From the NCBI GenBank assembly GCA_013297885.1, contig JAAFIR010000015.1:1-64000 (forward strand): a DNA stretch of 64,000 nt, written 5' to 3'. The translations under genes were made by a program, and so were the position numbers. The notes under the pieces were generated by a model. That model saw only the letters and a program-made list of their open reading frames with translations, was not told the DNA's origin and made no database searches. This stretch comes from Leptospirales bacterium (lineage in GTDB: Bacteria > Spirochaetota > Leptospiria > Leptospirales > Leptospiraceae). Shown here piece after piece: positions 55,469-63,808 of the stretch (positions are counted from its first letter, which is position 1; each line of letters opens with the position of its first letter).

Positions 55469-55897
55469 TCAATTACAACAAGTATTTGTTACTTTTGTAT
55501 CAGAATTTTCAAGAACTACAAACGCTTCCCAAGAGTTTTGGTCTGGATCTTCTATCCAAACTTTATCTTGAATCGCATAACAACAGTTAATAGATTCTTC
55601 TTCTGAATTTTTTATACCTGAATTTTCCCAAATTGATTTTAAAAGTAAAACATCTTTACTAGAAGAAACTTCAATACCAAAATGAGAAACTTTTGATTCA
55701 TTCTTTACAGTTTCAATTTTATTTAATGTTAGATTTAAAGAAGGAAAATCTAAATCAAATTTAGCATAGTCTTCTTTTAATTTAACTGGACTAACTTGAA
55801 ACATTTTTGAATAAAATTCTACTGACTTATTGATGTCTATTACGTTTAAAGAAATATGTGGTTTTTTGATATGGATTAAATTGAATAATGGATTCAT
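55469..55897 (-). CDS. ArsI/CadI-type glyoxalase-fold protein
   Basis: 142 residues of the vicinal oxygen chelate fold: HISLNVIDINKSVEFYSKMF (residues 15-34), YAKFDLDFPSLNLTLN, SHFGIEVSS, then INCCYAIQDKVWIEDPDQNS-WE. The paired Cys in CCYA, the QDKxW-DPDxxxWE ending and a C-terminal Cys pair (TCCN) are hallmarks of ArsI C-As lyases and CadI. ArsI cleaves methyl or aryl groups from trivalent organoarsenicals. Third gene of arsR-arsC-arsI, overlapping arsC by four bases. Confidence 0.82.
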   Translation of the reverse strand: MNPLFNLIHIKKPHISLNVIDINKSVEFYSKMFQVSPVKLKEDYAKFDLDFPSLNLTLNKIETVKNESKVSHFGIEVSSSKDVLLLKSIWENSGIKNSEEESINCCYAIQDKVWIEDPDQNSWEAFVVLENSDTKVTNTCCN

Positions 55898-56307
55898 AGA
55901 ATCTCCTTAATTAATTGTTCTGAAAAATTTTTAATTTCGTCTCGCACTTTTCTAAATAAATTTTCTTTTTCTGATTGGATTGCTTTGGATGGATCTATAA
56001 AATTATGATGAATTCTTTTTGCTTTGGAATGAAAAATTGGACAGTTTTCTTTTGCATGATCACAGACTGTTAGAATCAATGAAAATTCAATATTTTTGTA
56101 TTCTAAAATATTGTTTGAAGTATGATTTGAAATATCTATTCCTGCTTCTTTCATATAGAAAACTGCATCTGGATTTAAGCCATGAGTTTCTATTCCAGCT
56201 GAATATACATTAATATCTTTTTGATATTGATTTGCAAAAAATTTTAGCCAGCCCTCAGCCATTTGAGACCTACAAGAATTTCCTGTACATAAAACTAAAA
56301 TATTCAT
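55894..56307 (-). CDS. arsC: arsenate reductase, thioredoxin-coupled type
   Basis: 137 residues from ATG 56307, which overlaps the arsR stop as TAATG; an upstream frame to 56322 lies within arsR. Low-molecular-weight phosphatase fold with P-loop VLCTGNSCRSQMAEGW (CxxxxxR) and later redox Cys in VCDHAKENCPIF, as in Staphylococcus pI258-type ArsC (three Cys, thioredoxin-dependent). Reduces As(V) to As(III). No As(III) efflux gene (arsB/acr3) is in the window. Confidence 0.9.
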   Translation of the reverse strand: MNILVLCTGNSCRSQMAEGWLKFFANQYQKDINVYSAGIETHGLNPDAVFYMKEAGIDISNHTSNNILEYKNIEFSLILTVCDHAKENCPIFHSKAKRIHHNFIDPSKAIQSEKENLFRKVRDEIKNFSEQLIKEIL

Positions 56308-56645
56308 TAACAACACTCCCATTTAGATTTGTATTTTTTTAATTCAGAAAAAAATTTTAACATTTCAGATTCAAATTCATCTAGTTTTTTCCAATTGATA
56401 CAATAACAACTTTTTAAACCTTCCACTTCACCCTTAATTAACTCAATTTCTTTTAAATCTTTTAAATGTTGAGAAACTGTGCTTTGAGAAAGCGGCAAAA
56501 CTTCTACAATCTCTCCACAAATACAAGTATTTCGTTTTGCTAATTCTTTTAAAATTTCAAGTCTTGCAGGATGTGAAATAGACTTGGCTAATTCACTTAA
56601 TTTCTGTGATTTAATACTAAATTCAAAAGATTTATTTATTGCCAT
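56307..56645 (-). CDS. arsR: ArsR-family arsenic-responsive repressor
   Basis: 112 residues, winged helix: LAKSISHPARLEILKELAKR, PLSQSTVSQHLKDLKEIELI (recognition helix about 53-65). CICGE (about 41-45) corresponds to the ELCVCDL As(III)-binding motif of ArsR, and the C-terminus ends in a further Cys pair (WECC). First gene of arsR-arsC-arsI. A perfect 6-4-6 palindrome lies immediately before the start codon, consistent with autorepression. Confidence 0.92.
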   Translation of the reverse strand: MAINKSFEFSIKSQKLSELAKSISHPARLEILKELAKRNTCICGEIVEVLPLSQSTVSQHLKDLKEIELIKGEVEGLKSCYCINWKKLDEFESEMLKFFSELKKYKSKWECC

Positions 56646-56647
56646 AT

Positions 56648-56663
56648 ATCGTAAATATACGAT
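56648..56663. promoter_or_regulatory. ArsR-type operator
   Basis: ATCGTA-AATA-TACGAT, a perfect palindrome three bases upstream of the arsR ATG, matching the usual shape and position of ArsR/SmtB operators. Binding there would block initiation of the whole operon. Confidence 0.7.
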
Positions 56664-56751
56664 GATATTTTTTTGTAAAGAGTTTTTAATTTTGAATAAA
56701 AATTTTCAAAAAAAACATTATAAAAAAATAATTCCGATTTAGAGCAAGTTA

Positions 56752-56954
56752 CTGCGAAAGGGATTAACTCGGGGTCAAAAAATTGATATAACATGGTTAA
56801 TTGCAACTAAGAAGTAGGGAAAACAATTTTTTGACCGAAGAGGAAAGCCCGGTTTTTTTCTCACCTAACCCAATTTTATTTGAATTAAAAATATTTTTTT
56901 TAGCTCCCTTTCTGTATAGAAAGGAAAAAGGGTTAAGTGAGAAAAAAATTCGCC
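56752..56954 (+). repeat. bipartite palindromic repeat copy, longest
   Basis: CTGCGAAAGGGATTAACTCG, first hairpin GGGTCAAAAAATTG...CAATTTTTTGACC, box GAAGAGGAAAGCCCGG, second hairpin TTTTTTTCTCACC-TAACCC with GGGTTAAGTGAGAAAAAAA, right end TTCGCC. An open frame 56801-57058 across it is not a gene. Lies between the divergent ars operon and the DUF4912 gene. Confidence 0.88.
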
Positions 56955-57050
56955 ATAATAGCTCATACAAAATTTTAGTGTTAAAGTTAAAATCTAAAAC
57001 TAGTTTAAAATTTATCTTTACAGAATTATCTAAAATTTTTTACTTTATAT

Positions 57051-57677
57051 ATGAATGAACCAAGTACCAAAATCTATTTTGATAATGATTTGAACCAATT
57101 GCCAATTTATTACAATCGTGACTTGATTAAAGTTTTGTTTATAAACCCAAAAAATATTTTTGTAATTTGGGGAATATCATCTATAACTTACAAAAAATTA
57201 GAAACTGATTTAAAAACTTCTTCTGAAAATATTAGTTTTGAACTTTTGATTCATTATAAATCGGAAGACAAAAAAAATTTTACAAAAAAAATTTCCTTAC
57301 CAGCATTTAGTACAGATTGGTTTTTTGAATTTTCAGAACCTGTTAAAGATGTTAAAGCTGAACTTATTGGCTTTACTGAATTTTCAAATTCGATTTCTAT
57401 TTTGCATTCATCTGAAATTTCAATTCCTTCCAAAAAACCAAGTTTATCTGTGAATATGGATTGGATTCACCCACATTGGTTAGAATATTCTCAAACAATT
57501 TCTAAACCCGATGAAACAATTTTAATTCCTAAAAATGAATTTGCACAACAACAGCAACTACAAACTGCTCAAGGGTTTTCTTTAGAGTTAAATCCTTTTT
57601 TTGAAAACCAAATTTTTCATTCAGATGGAAGTTCAGGAATACTTAGTTCATTTAGTTCCTCAGGACATAAAAAATGA
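57051..57677 (+). CDS. DUF4912 protein linked to a GH57 enzyme
   Basis: 208 residues. QLPIYYNRDLIKVLFINPKN-IFVIWG (about 16-41) is the DUF4912 opening; this domain is commonly encoded next to GH57 glycoside hydrolases, as here. The C-terminal 60 residues are low complexity (QQQQLQTAQ, SSGILSSFSSSG). It overlaps the branching enzyme gene by four bases. Possibly helps the enzyme bind glucan; not demonstrated. Confidence 0.8.
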   Translation: MNEPSTKIYFDNDLNQLPIYYNRDLIKVLFINPKNIFVIWGISSITYKKLETDLKTSSENISFELLIHYKSEDKKNFTKKISLPAFSTDWFFEFSEPVKDVKAELIGFTEFSNSISILHSSEISIPSKKPSLSVNMDWIHPHWLEYSQTISKPDETILIPKNEFAQQQQLQTAQGFSLELNPFFENQIFHSDGSSGILSSFSSSGHKK

Positions 57678-59278
57678 ATAAAGTTGGATATCAAATCATT
57701 CATCTTCATGCACATTTGCCTTATGTAAGACATCAAGGTTATGATCCAAAATTTTTAGAAGAGAGTTGGTTAAATGAAGCCATTCTTGAAACTTATATTC
57801 CATTAATATTGATGTTTAGGAAATTAAAATTTGAACAGGTAAATTTTAAAATTTCAATGACTTTTACTCCGAGTCTTTTGTCAATGTTGGGGGACGAATA
57901 TTTACAAAAAAATTTTTTAAACTATTTGGAAAAACTAATTGAACTATCAAATAAAGAAGTAAAACGAACAACTTTTGATCCTCATTTAAATTATCTTTCA
58001 AACTATTATTTAGAAAAATTTATTGAATACAAAAAAGTTTTTCTAGATTTGAATCAAAGTATAGTAGAAGGATTTAAAGAATTTGTTTTATCAGGCAATT
58101 TAGAAGTTATTACTTGTACTGCAACCCATTGTTTTCTACCACTTTTTGAAAGTGAACCTTCAACAGTCCATGCTCAAATTAAAATTGGCAAAAAAGTACA
58201 TAAGGAATTTTGGGGAATTGAACCAAGAGGAATCTGGCTAGCAGAATGTGGATATTATTCTGGAGTTGAAAAATTCTTAGCCGACCAAGGGATTCGTTAT
58301 TTTTTTGTGGACACTCATGCAATTGCAAACTCTATACCAAAACCAAAATACAATGTATTTGCTCCTGTAGAAGTTGGTTCTGGAGTTTTTGCTTTTGCAA
58401 GGGATATTCAAAGTTCTTCACAAGTTTGGAGTTCGATTCATGGTTACCCAGGTGATGTTCGTTACAGAGAATATTACAGAGATATTGGTTTTGATTTAGA
58501 ATATGATTATATTAAAAATTATGTTCATCCTTCTGGAATTAGAATCAATACTGGAATTAAATACCAACGTATCACAGGCAAATCCAATTACAAAGAATAT
58601 TATAAACCTGATTGGGCTATTGAAGCATGTGGATTACACGCAGAAGATTTTTTAAAAAGTAGAATTGTGCAATCAGAAAAATTAAAATCAGAAAATGGAC
58701 AAACACCAATTATAGTTTCGCCTTATGACGCAGAACTTTTTGGTCATTGGTGGTATGAAGGTCCAACATTTTTAGAATTTTTATTTAAGAAAATTCATTT
58801 TGATCAAAACAAAATTGAAACAATTCATCCAATGCAAGCAATTGGACAAGTTGGAAAAATTCAATCTGTCAAAATGGGTTTTGCAAGTTGGGGAGAAGAC
58901 GGCTATGCTGATGTTTGGCTTAATCGTGGTAACTCTTGGATTTATCGTCATATGTTTGAATGTACAATTATGATGGAAGCACTTGTTTACCAATATAAAA
59001 ATACAAAAGATGAAACTAAACGAAGAATTTTAAATCAAATGGCAAGAGAACTTTTGCTTTTACAAAGTTCAGATTGGGCATTTATTATGAGAATGGGAAC
59101 AATGGTAAATTATGCTGAGAAGAGAGTAAAAATCCATACCAATTTATTTTTTAAATTACATGAAGAATTAATTTCGTCTTCACCTAATCTTGATTATGTG
59201 GCTGAAATAGAAAAAGAAAATCCCATTTTTCCAAATATTAAATTTGAAGATTTTATTAATAACTCAAATAAGAATTAA
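57674..59278 (+). CDS. GH57 1,4-alpha-glucan branching enzyme
   Basis: 534 residues. IIHLHAHLPYVRHQGYDPKF (residues 8-27), ISMTFTPSLLSMLGDEYLQ, ITCTATHCFLPLF, GIEPRGIWLAECGYYSGVEK (catalytic Glu about 193-196), IVSPYDAELFGHWWYEGPTF (catalytic Asp about 355) and SWGEDGYADVWLNRGNSWIY. These are the five GH57 regions of branching enzymes. Forms alpha-1,6 branches in glycogen. Pair with DUF4912 upstream; the 3' end overlaps the convergent nucleotidyltransferase gene by 23 bases. Confidence 0.92.
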   Translation: MNKVGYQIIHLHAHLPYVRHQGYDPKFLEESWLNEAILETYIPLILMFRKLKFEQVNFKISMTFTPSLLSMLGDEYLQKNFLNYLEKLIELSNKEVKRTTFDPHLNYLSNYYLEKFIEYKKVFLDLNQSIVEGFKEFVLSGNLEVITCTATHCFLPLFESEPSTVHAQIKIGKKVHKEFWGIEPRGIWLAECGYYSGVEKFLADQGIRYFFVDTHAIANSIPKPKYNVFAPVEVGSGVFAFARDIQSSSQVWSSIHGYPGDVRYREYYRDIGFDLEYDYIKNYVHPSGIRINTGIKYQRITGKSNYKEYYKPDWAIEACGLHAEDFLKSRIVQSEKLKSENGQTPIIVSPYDAELFGHWWYEGPTFLEFLFKKIHFDQNKIETIHPMQAIGQVGKIQSVKMGFASWGEDGYADVWLNRGNSWIYRHMFECTIMMEALVYQYKNTKDETKRRILNQMARELLLLQSSDWAFIMRMGTMVNYAEKRVKIHTNLFFKLHEELISSSPNLDYVAEIEKENPIFPNIKFEDFINNSNKN

Positions 59279-59933
59279 TTTTTGATGCCATATTTTCTGG
59301 AACTCTAAAGCCACCATCTTCAACTCGTTCAATATATTTTTTAAATGAATAGGAATGTTGTGAAGAATGAATTAGTCCAAGAAAACAATCTGCTAAAGAC
59401 TTTTCGATAAAATTACAAAGTTCTTCATCAGATTGAAGTCTTTCTTCAAAACTATGTAGTAGTTTTCTATTGATACCACGACAAATAGAACGATAAAATC
59501 CAAATTTAACAAGTGCTAATGAATCAAAGTTTCTAATTTTTATATCATACTCGAGCTGTGTTAAATTAATACAGTCTACAACTTGTATTGCATAAGATTT
59601 ATTTAAATGTTCATAAGCAATAGAGTTAATTAATAAATTTTGGTATAATTCAAGCCTAGAACAATTTTCATGATCACAATCTCCTATTCTACCTTTATCA
59701 CAATGTAGATACATAACAACATCTGTATCTGAGTTTTCCATTGCTTGTCCAAAATTTACAGATCCCATTAAATCAAATGCTATATTATCCCCACTTGATC
59801 CAATCAAATCCACAAATTTTTTGAAGTCCATGATTCTTCTTCTTGATATATCAGTTTCATGTTGTCTAAAAAATTTTTTTAAACCATTAAACTCTTTTAT
59901 GATCGGATGATTTTGAAATCGTTTAATTCCCAT
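59256..59933 (-). CDS. nucleotidyltransferase-fold protein
   Basis: 225 residues. FDLMGSVNFGQAMENSDTDV (about 54-73) is the GS...DxD metal motif of the polymerase-beta nucleotidyltransferase fold, followed by a Cys/His cluster CDKGRIGDCDHENC (about 78-91) that may bind zinc. The third Asp could lie in YAIQVVDCINL. The remainder is helical. Its start abuts the phosphoesterase gene, so it is the last of a three-gene operon. The substrate is unknown. Confidence 0.7.
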   Translation of the reverse strand: MGIKRFQNHPIIKEFNGLKKFFRQHETDISRRRIMDFKKFVDLIGSSGDNIAFDLMGSVNFGQAMENSDTDVVMYLHCDKGRIGDCDHENCSRLELYQNLLINSIAYEHLNKSYAIQVVDCINLTQLEYDIKIRNFDSLALVKFGFYRSICRGINRKLLHSFEERLQSDEELCNFIEKSLADCFLGLIHSSQHSYSFKKYIERVEDGGFRVPENMASKINSYLSY

Positions 59934-60937
59934 TATCTCCTCACAAACTCTTCTTCAGTTATAATAGAGTCATCAGCTATAAAACTGGTTTTTAATTCTT
60001 CTTCAGTGTTCACTGTCATTAAATGAGAAATTTTTCCATCTAAATGACGATGCAGTTTAACTTCGTTAACTTTTTTGTTATTTATTTCTATTTCTGCAAA
60101 AAAACCTCCATGTTGAAATCCATAAACAGAATCAACTGGACCAAAATTGGATGGGTTTAAAAAAACTATATTAGATTTTTTTAATATACCTTGGTCTTCA
60201 TGAACATGACCTGAAACAACTAAAATTGGTTTTGTTTCTGCATCGTCAATATAACGTCTAATACCTTGTGAACCAATGTTGCCATAACCAGGAATTTTAT
60301 CAAAAAATCCATATGCAGGGTTATGAATCATTGCAATATCTGGAAGTTCTTCTTTAAAAAAATCTTCGGGTTCAGAATAAGTTGTTCCATATTTTGTGTA
60401 TTCATGGAATTTTACTGCTAATTTTTCAGGAATTCCAGATGTCACAATTGGTGCACCGCCATAACCAGAAAACTTTAAACTTCCTTCAATGAAACTTTTT
60501 CTATGAATGTCCAATTCATACAAATCGGTATATTGTAAATCAATATCATAATTTCCAGGTAATAAAATACACTTTGCATTTGCATAATTCTCAATTAACT
60601 TTTTGATTAGTTGGTATTTTTCTTTCATCGTTTTTGAAGCTTTATTAAATAATTCTCTATACTTTAAAGATTTATTCATCACTTCTTCAGAATATTTTTC
60701 TGGAAAACGAATTACTCTGGTTGCATAATCAAATGGGGTTGTGTCTTCACCTCCATCTTTAGCAAGTAGATCAAGCTCTTCTTGGTAAGTACAGAAATCA
60801 ATAATTCTATCATAACTAAAAAAAGCCTTATAAATAATATCACCAGACAACATATATAAATCAGGATTAGTTTTTTTAAAAACTTCTTTCATTCCTTTTA
60901 AACCATCATGAATATCAGTTAAGTAAATTAGTTTCAT
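59933..60937 (-). CDS. calcineurin-like metallophosphoesterase
   Basis: 334 residues with all family motifs: LTDIHDG (residues 6-12), LSGDII (about 30-35), LPGNYDID (about 127-134), MIHNPAYG (about 206), VVSGHVHEDQG (about 239-249). A dimetal phosphoesterase in the cytoplasm. The insert between motifs 2 and 3 is longer than usual. Encoded between a nucleotidyltransferase and an unknown protein, with one- and four-base overlaps, so the two enzymes may act on the same nucleotide or nucleic acid substrate. Confidence 0.88.
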   Translation of the reverse strand: MKLIYLTDIHDGLKGMKEVFKKTNPDLYMLSGDIIYKAFFSYDRIIDFCTYQEELDLLAKDGGEDTTPFDYATRVIRFPEKYSEEVMNKSLKYRELFNKASKTMKEKYQLIKKLIENYANAKCILLPGNYDIDLQYTDLYELDIHRKSFIEGSLKFSGYGGAPIVTSGIPEKLAVKFHEYTKYGTTYSEPEDFFKEELPDIAMIHNPAYGFFDKIPGYGNIGSQGIRRYIDDAETKPILVVSGHVHEDQGILKKSNIVFLNPSNFGPVDSVYGFQHGGFFAEIEINNKKVNEVKLHRHLDGKISHLMTVNTEEELKTSFIADDSIITEEEFVRR

Positions 60938-61668
60938 ATTTGAAAATCGCTTTCAGAATATTTTGACAATTCAATTACATTTGTTCCAAAAAAATCTATA
61001 ATAGACCGAATTAGTAAATTGGACTTTACTAAAAAATAAACTTTATGTTTTTCTGCAAAAATTTTTTTTATTTTAATTCTATGTTCAGTATAAACTTTTT
61101 TTAAAAAATAATCTAAATTTACTCTAATTTCATTATTGAGTTTAGTTAAACTTAAAAATTCTGGAAATAATTCAACAATAGTTTTAAGAATATATCTTTT
61201 ATGTAAAACATCAAACTGTGAGATGATTTTTACAATATCAATTTTTTTTGGTATAGTGTTCCAAATTTGAAAGTTAACAATTTTAAATCTAACAGCATTT
61301 TGTTTTACCCAAATTGGTTTTAGCTTAACTCTAAAGTTTACAGACTCAAGTTTAATTAATTTAGCTAAAAAATAATTTTTTGTTATAAATTTGCCTTCTA
61401 AAAAAACAAAGTGATTTTTGGCATCAATTAAAAATGATTCTAATTTTTCTGAATCAGAAACTACTTTTTCAAAGATTAATTTGTTAATATATTCAAGATG
61501 CAAAGATACTTTAAATTCTTCTTCAATTTCATCTGAAGCGTTTAAAATTACATCAATTGATTTATCAGGGTTCATCAATTCCCATATAGGGGTTGCCAAA
61601 ATTTCAGTACTGGCTTTGATCATACCAAACATTCTTTGGCTTGCTTTTATAAAAACCTTATCTATCAT
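60934..61668 (-). CDS. hypothetical protein of a nucleotidyltransferase-phosphoesterase operon
   Basis: 244 residues, Lys/Ile/Phe-rich, no signal peptide or membrane segment. Sequence blocks such as IWELMNPDKSIDVILNASDE and ILKTIVELFPEFLSLTKLNN suggest a mixed alpha/beta protein, but I recognise no motif. First gene of the three-gene overlapping operon 61668-59256. Confidence 0.7.
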   Translation of the reverse strand: MIDKVFIKASQRMFGMIKASTEILATPIWELMNPDKSIDVILNASDEIEEEFKVSLHLEYINKLIFEKVVSDSEKLESFLIDAKNHFVFLEGKFITKNYFLAKLIKLESVNFRVKLKPIWVKQNAVRFKIVNFQIWNTIPKKIDIVKIISQFDVLHKRYILKTIVELFPEFLSLTKLNNEIRVNLDYFLKKVYTEHRIKIKKIFAEKHKVYFLVKSNLLIRSIIDFFGTNVIELSKYSESDFQI

Positions 61669-61756
61669 TTATAATATCAGCTTTAAAATTGGAAAGCTTA
61701 AAATCAATTAAAAATTATTTAATTATCTTTTGTAAATACTTTGTTTTTAAATTTGA

Positions 61757-62116
61757 CTACTCCATTTTTTCTGTTTGTAAAAATAAATAATAACCTATAT
61801 AAATTAAACTTAAACCATAATAAAGTTTAAAAGTTAAAATATAGTTGTAAATTTCAGATCTGAGAATTAATTCGATTAAGACTAAATTGTATAAAAAAAA
61901 AATAAAACCCAAAAAAAATCTTTCATTGTTATCTTTTGGGGTTTGCCATAAATAAAATAAATAAACACCTAAAAAAAAAGAAATTAATCTAATTAAAATT
62001 AATTGAAAATCTGAATTTTGAAATATTAAAAAAAAAGTAAATTTTAATAAAAGTATTGAAAGTGAAATAAGAACAATTGGGATTATAGCTATAAAAATCA
62101 AAAAAAAAGATTTCAA
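61757..62116 (-). CDS. small membrane protein, unknown
   Basis: 119 residues with about four hydrophobic helices (roughly 5-30, 37-57, 68-85, 95-112), Ile/Leu/Phe/Tyr-rich, and no conserved polar motif. It starts five bases after the Hpt gene and is probably the last gene of the OmpA-lipoprotein operon. Confidence 0.6.
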   Translation of the reverse strand: MKSFFLIFIAIIPIVLISLSILLLKFTFFLIFQNSDFQLILIRLISFFLGVYLFYLWQTPKDNNERFFLGFIFFLYNLVLIELILRSEIYNYILTFKLYYGLSLIYIGYYLFLQTEKME

Positions 62117-62121
62117 TAATG

Positions 62122-62484
62122 TTAATTAATTTCAAGAAGTTTTGATTTTATACTAGTTTGAATTTCTTCAAAACATTCATCAGCAATTCTTTTTATATTT
62201 TCTTTCTCCTCCATTGCTATTGTAAAACCTTCTTTTACTTTTAATAAATATTCATTAAATTCATTTATTTCTAATAATCCAAGGCTTGAACTAATTTTAT
62301 GTCTTAATTTTCTATATGCTTCTACATTATTTTCATCTAAAACCGATTTAATTTCTTGGTTATAGTTCAAATATTCGGAAGAAATCTTATTCAACAATTC
62401 TTTATAACTTTGTTTCTCTTCAGAATAAATCTCATTTAATTGTTTGTATGATACATTAATTTTTGGTTTAGTTGAAAATAGCAT
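62122..62484 (-). CDS. single-domain histidine phosphotransfer (Hpt)-like protein
   Basis: 120 residues, all helical. EAYRKLRHKISSSLGLLEIN (about 56-75) matches the Hpt phospho-His motif (H-x-[IL]-[KS]-[GS]-S-x-x-x-[LI]-G), with His about 62. Hpt proteins shuttle phosphate between a hybrid kinase receiver and a final regulator. No kinase is adjacent; hybrid kinases exist elsewhere in the window (52177-55467). Follows the thioesterase gene by eight bases. Confidence 0.68.
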   Translation of the reverse strand: MLFSTKPKINVSYKQLNEIYSEEKQSYKELLNKISSEYLNYNQEIKSVLDENNVEAYRKLRHKISSSLGLLEINEFNEYLLKVKEGFTIAMEEKENIKRIADECFEEIQTSIKSKLLEIN

Positions 62485-62492
62485 TTATCTAC

Positions 62493-62957
62493 CTAATTTT
62501 TGTTTCTTTTTAGAATAAGATTTTGACTAGTCATACTTGCAACTAATTTTCCTTTTTCATCAAATGCTTTTGCTTCAAAAAAAATATTAATTGGACTAAC
62601 TGTAATCGCTTCTGCAATTACTAAAACTTTTTGGTTTTCTCCTACACTTCTTACGTAATTTATATTGAGTGCTGTAGTAACTATTGGGGCTTTTGCAATT
62701 GCATAAGATAAAGGTCCAATAGTATCATCCATGAAAGCAACTAAAATTCCACCTTGTAAAATGTTAATTGGGTTAGTAAATTCAGGCTTAACGGTAAAAA
62801 TTTTTGACAATGATTTTCGATTAATATACTCAACTGTTTTCCCACCCAAAAGAAAGTGGCATTTTGGTGGAATTGTTAAACCTTCAAATTTTTCATCATT
62901 AAAAACTTGTTTAAGCACTTCTTCAGAAATATCTGGTTTTGAAAAATATTCTTTCAT
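62493..62957 (-). CDS. PaaI-like hotdog-fold thioesterase
   Basis: 154 residues. NPINILQGGILVAFMDDTIG (about 62-81) is the hotdog active-site helix (G-G-x-x-x-x-x-x-D), followed by TTALNINYVRSVGENQKVLV and AKAFDEKGKLVASMTSQNLI. Likely hydrolyses an acyl-CoA; the specific substrate is unknown. Overlaps the OmpA-lipoprotein gene by four bases (ATGA). Confidence 0.82.
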   Translation of the reverse strand: MKEYFSKPDISEEVLKQVFNDEKFEGLTIPPKCHFLLGGKTVEYINRKSLSKIFTVKPEFTNPINILQGGILVAFMDDTIGPLSYAIAKAPIVTTALNINYVRSVGENQKVLVIAEAITVSPINIFFEAKAFDEKGKLVASMTSQNLILKRNKN

Positions 62958-63808
62958 TCTGACTCCAATTTTTTTAAATCTTCAAAACCGGGTAATAAAG
63001 ATAAATCAGGAACAACAACAATTTCAATTCTTCTATTCAACTTTTTATTCTCAGATGAATTATTTTCAGCAACTGGTCTAGTTTCACCAAAACTTGCTGC
63101 AGAAATTTTTTCTTTTGGCATTCCAGATTCAACCATTGTGTGTAAAACATTTAATGCACGAAAAGCTGCTAGTTCCCAATTTGTTTGACCATAAACTCGA
63201 TATCTATCTGAATCAGTATGTCCTTCAACTTGAAATTTTCTATCACCAATTTCAGCTAACACTGTGGTCACCTCAGCAATTGCTGTTTTTCCATTTGCAG
63301 AAAGCTCTCTAGAACCCGATGAGAATAAAACATCTGAAGATAAAACCACAACCATTCTTCCATCTTCAATTTTCACTTTTAATTTTCCAGAATCAATAAG
63401 TGATCTAAATTTGGCGAGTAAATTTTTAAACTCAGCTATTCTTAGATCAGTTTCTGCTTTACGTTTGTTCAATTCTTCCATTGCTTTTTCCATTTCAGAT
63501 AAAGAATTTTTCAAATCACCTCTTTCTTTTTTAGCTTTAGAATATTTGGACTTTATATCTTTAAGTTGTTGGTTAAAACTTTCTTCTTTTTCTTTAAGTT
63601 CAATTAGCATTTTTTCTTCATTAGCTTTTGCTTGTTTAGTGATTTCATCAATTTTCGCCTTACAAGTTGTCAATTCTAGATTTAGTTTTTTTTCGTTTTC
63701 TTCACATTTTTTTTCTAAATCAGTATGTTTTTTTTCTAAATCTTCATACTTAGAACTGCTAACACATTTTGTCAAAAATACAAAACTTAATAAAATTAAA
63801 ATCTTCAT
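62954..63808 (-). CDS. OmpA-domain lipoprotein with coiled coil
   Basis: 284 residues: signal peptide MKILILLSFVFLTKC with lipobox Cys 15, a long charged coiled coil (about 20-130) and a C-terminal OmpA/MotB peptidoglycan-binding domain: DVLFSSGSRELSANGKTAIA, FQVEGHTDSDRY (about 196-207), NWELAAFRALNVLHTMVE, SFGETRPVAENNS, NRRIEIVVVP. The key Asp and Arg for diaminopimelate binding are present. Probably tethers the outer membrane to peptidoglycan. First gene of an operon with thioesterase, Hpt and membrane-protein genes. Confidence 0.9.
   Translation of the reverse strand: MKILILLSFVFLTKCVSSSKYEDLEKKHTDLEKKCEENEKKLNLELTTCKAKIDEITKQAKANEEKMLIELKEKEESFNQQLKDIKSKYSKAKKERGDLKNSLSEMEKAMEELNKRKAETDLRIAEFKNLLAKFRSLIDSGKLKVKIEDGRMVVVLSSDVLFSSGSRELSANGKTAIAEVTTVLAEIGDRKFQVEGHTDSDRYRVYGQTNWELAAFRALNVLHTMVESGMPKEKISAASFGETRPVAENNSSENKKLNRRIEIVVVPDLSLLPGFEDLKKLESE

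Noticed and set aside
17747-56954. Palindromic repeats as integron attC sites or a CRISPR array
   Set aside because: The ends lack the GTTRRRY/RYYYAAC core of attC, orientation is mixed, there are no short cassettes between consecutive copies, and spacing is kilobases rather than a regular spacer length.
17747-56954. Palindromic repeats as ordinary transcription terminators
   Set aside because: Several copies (26713, 34704, 56752) lie between divergent genes where no transcript ends, and each has two hairpins with conserved boxes and ends.
56801-57058. An 85-codon open frame across the repeat at 56752-56954
   Set aside because: It consists mostly of the two hairpins, has no ribosome site and overlaps the DUF4912 start. 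Coding potential is accidental.
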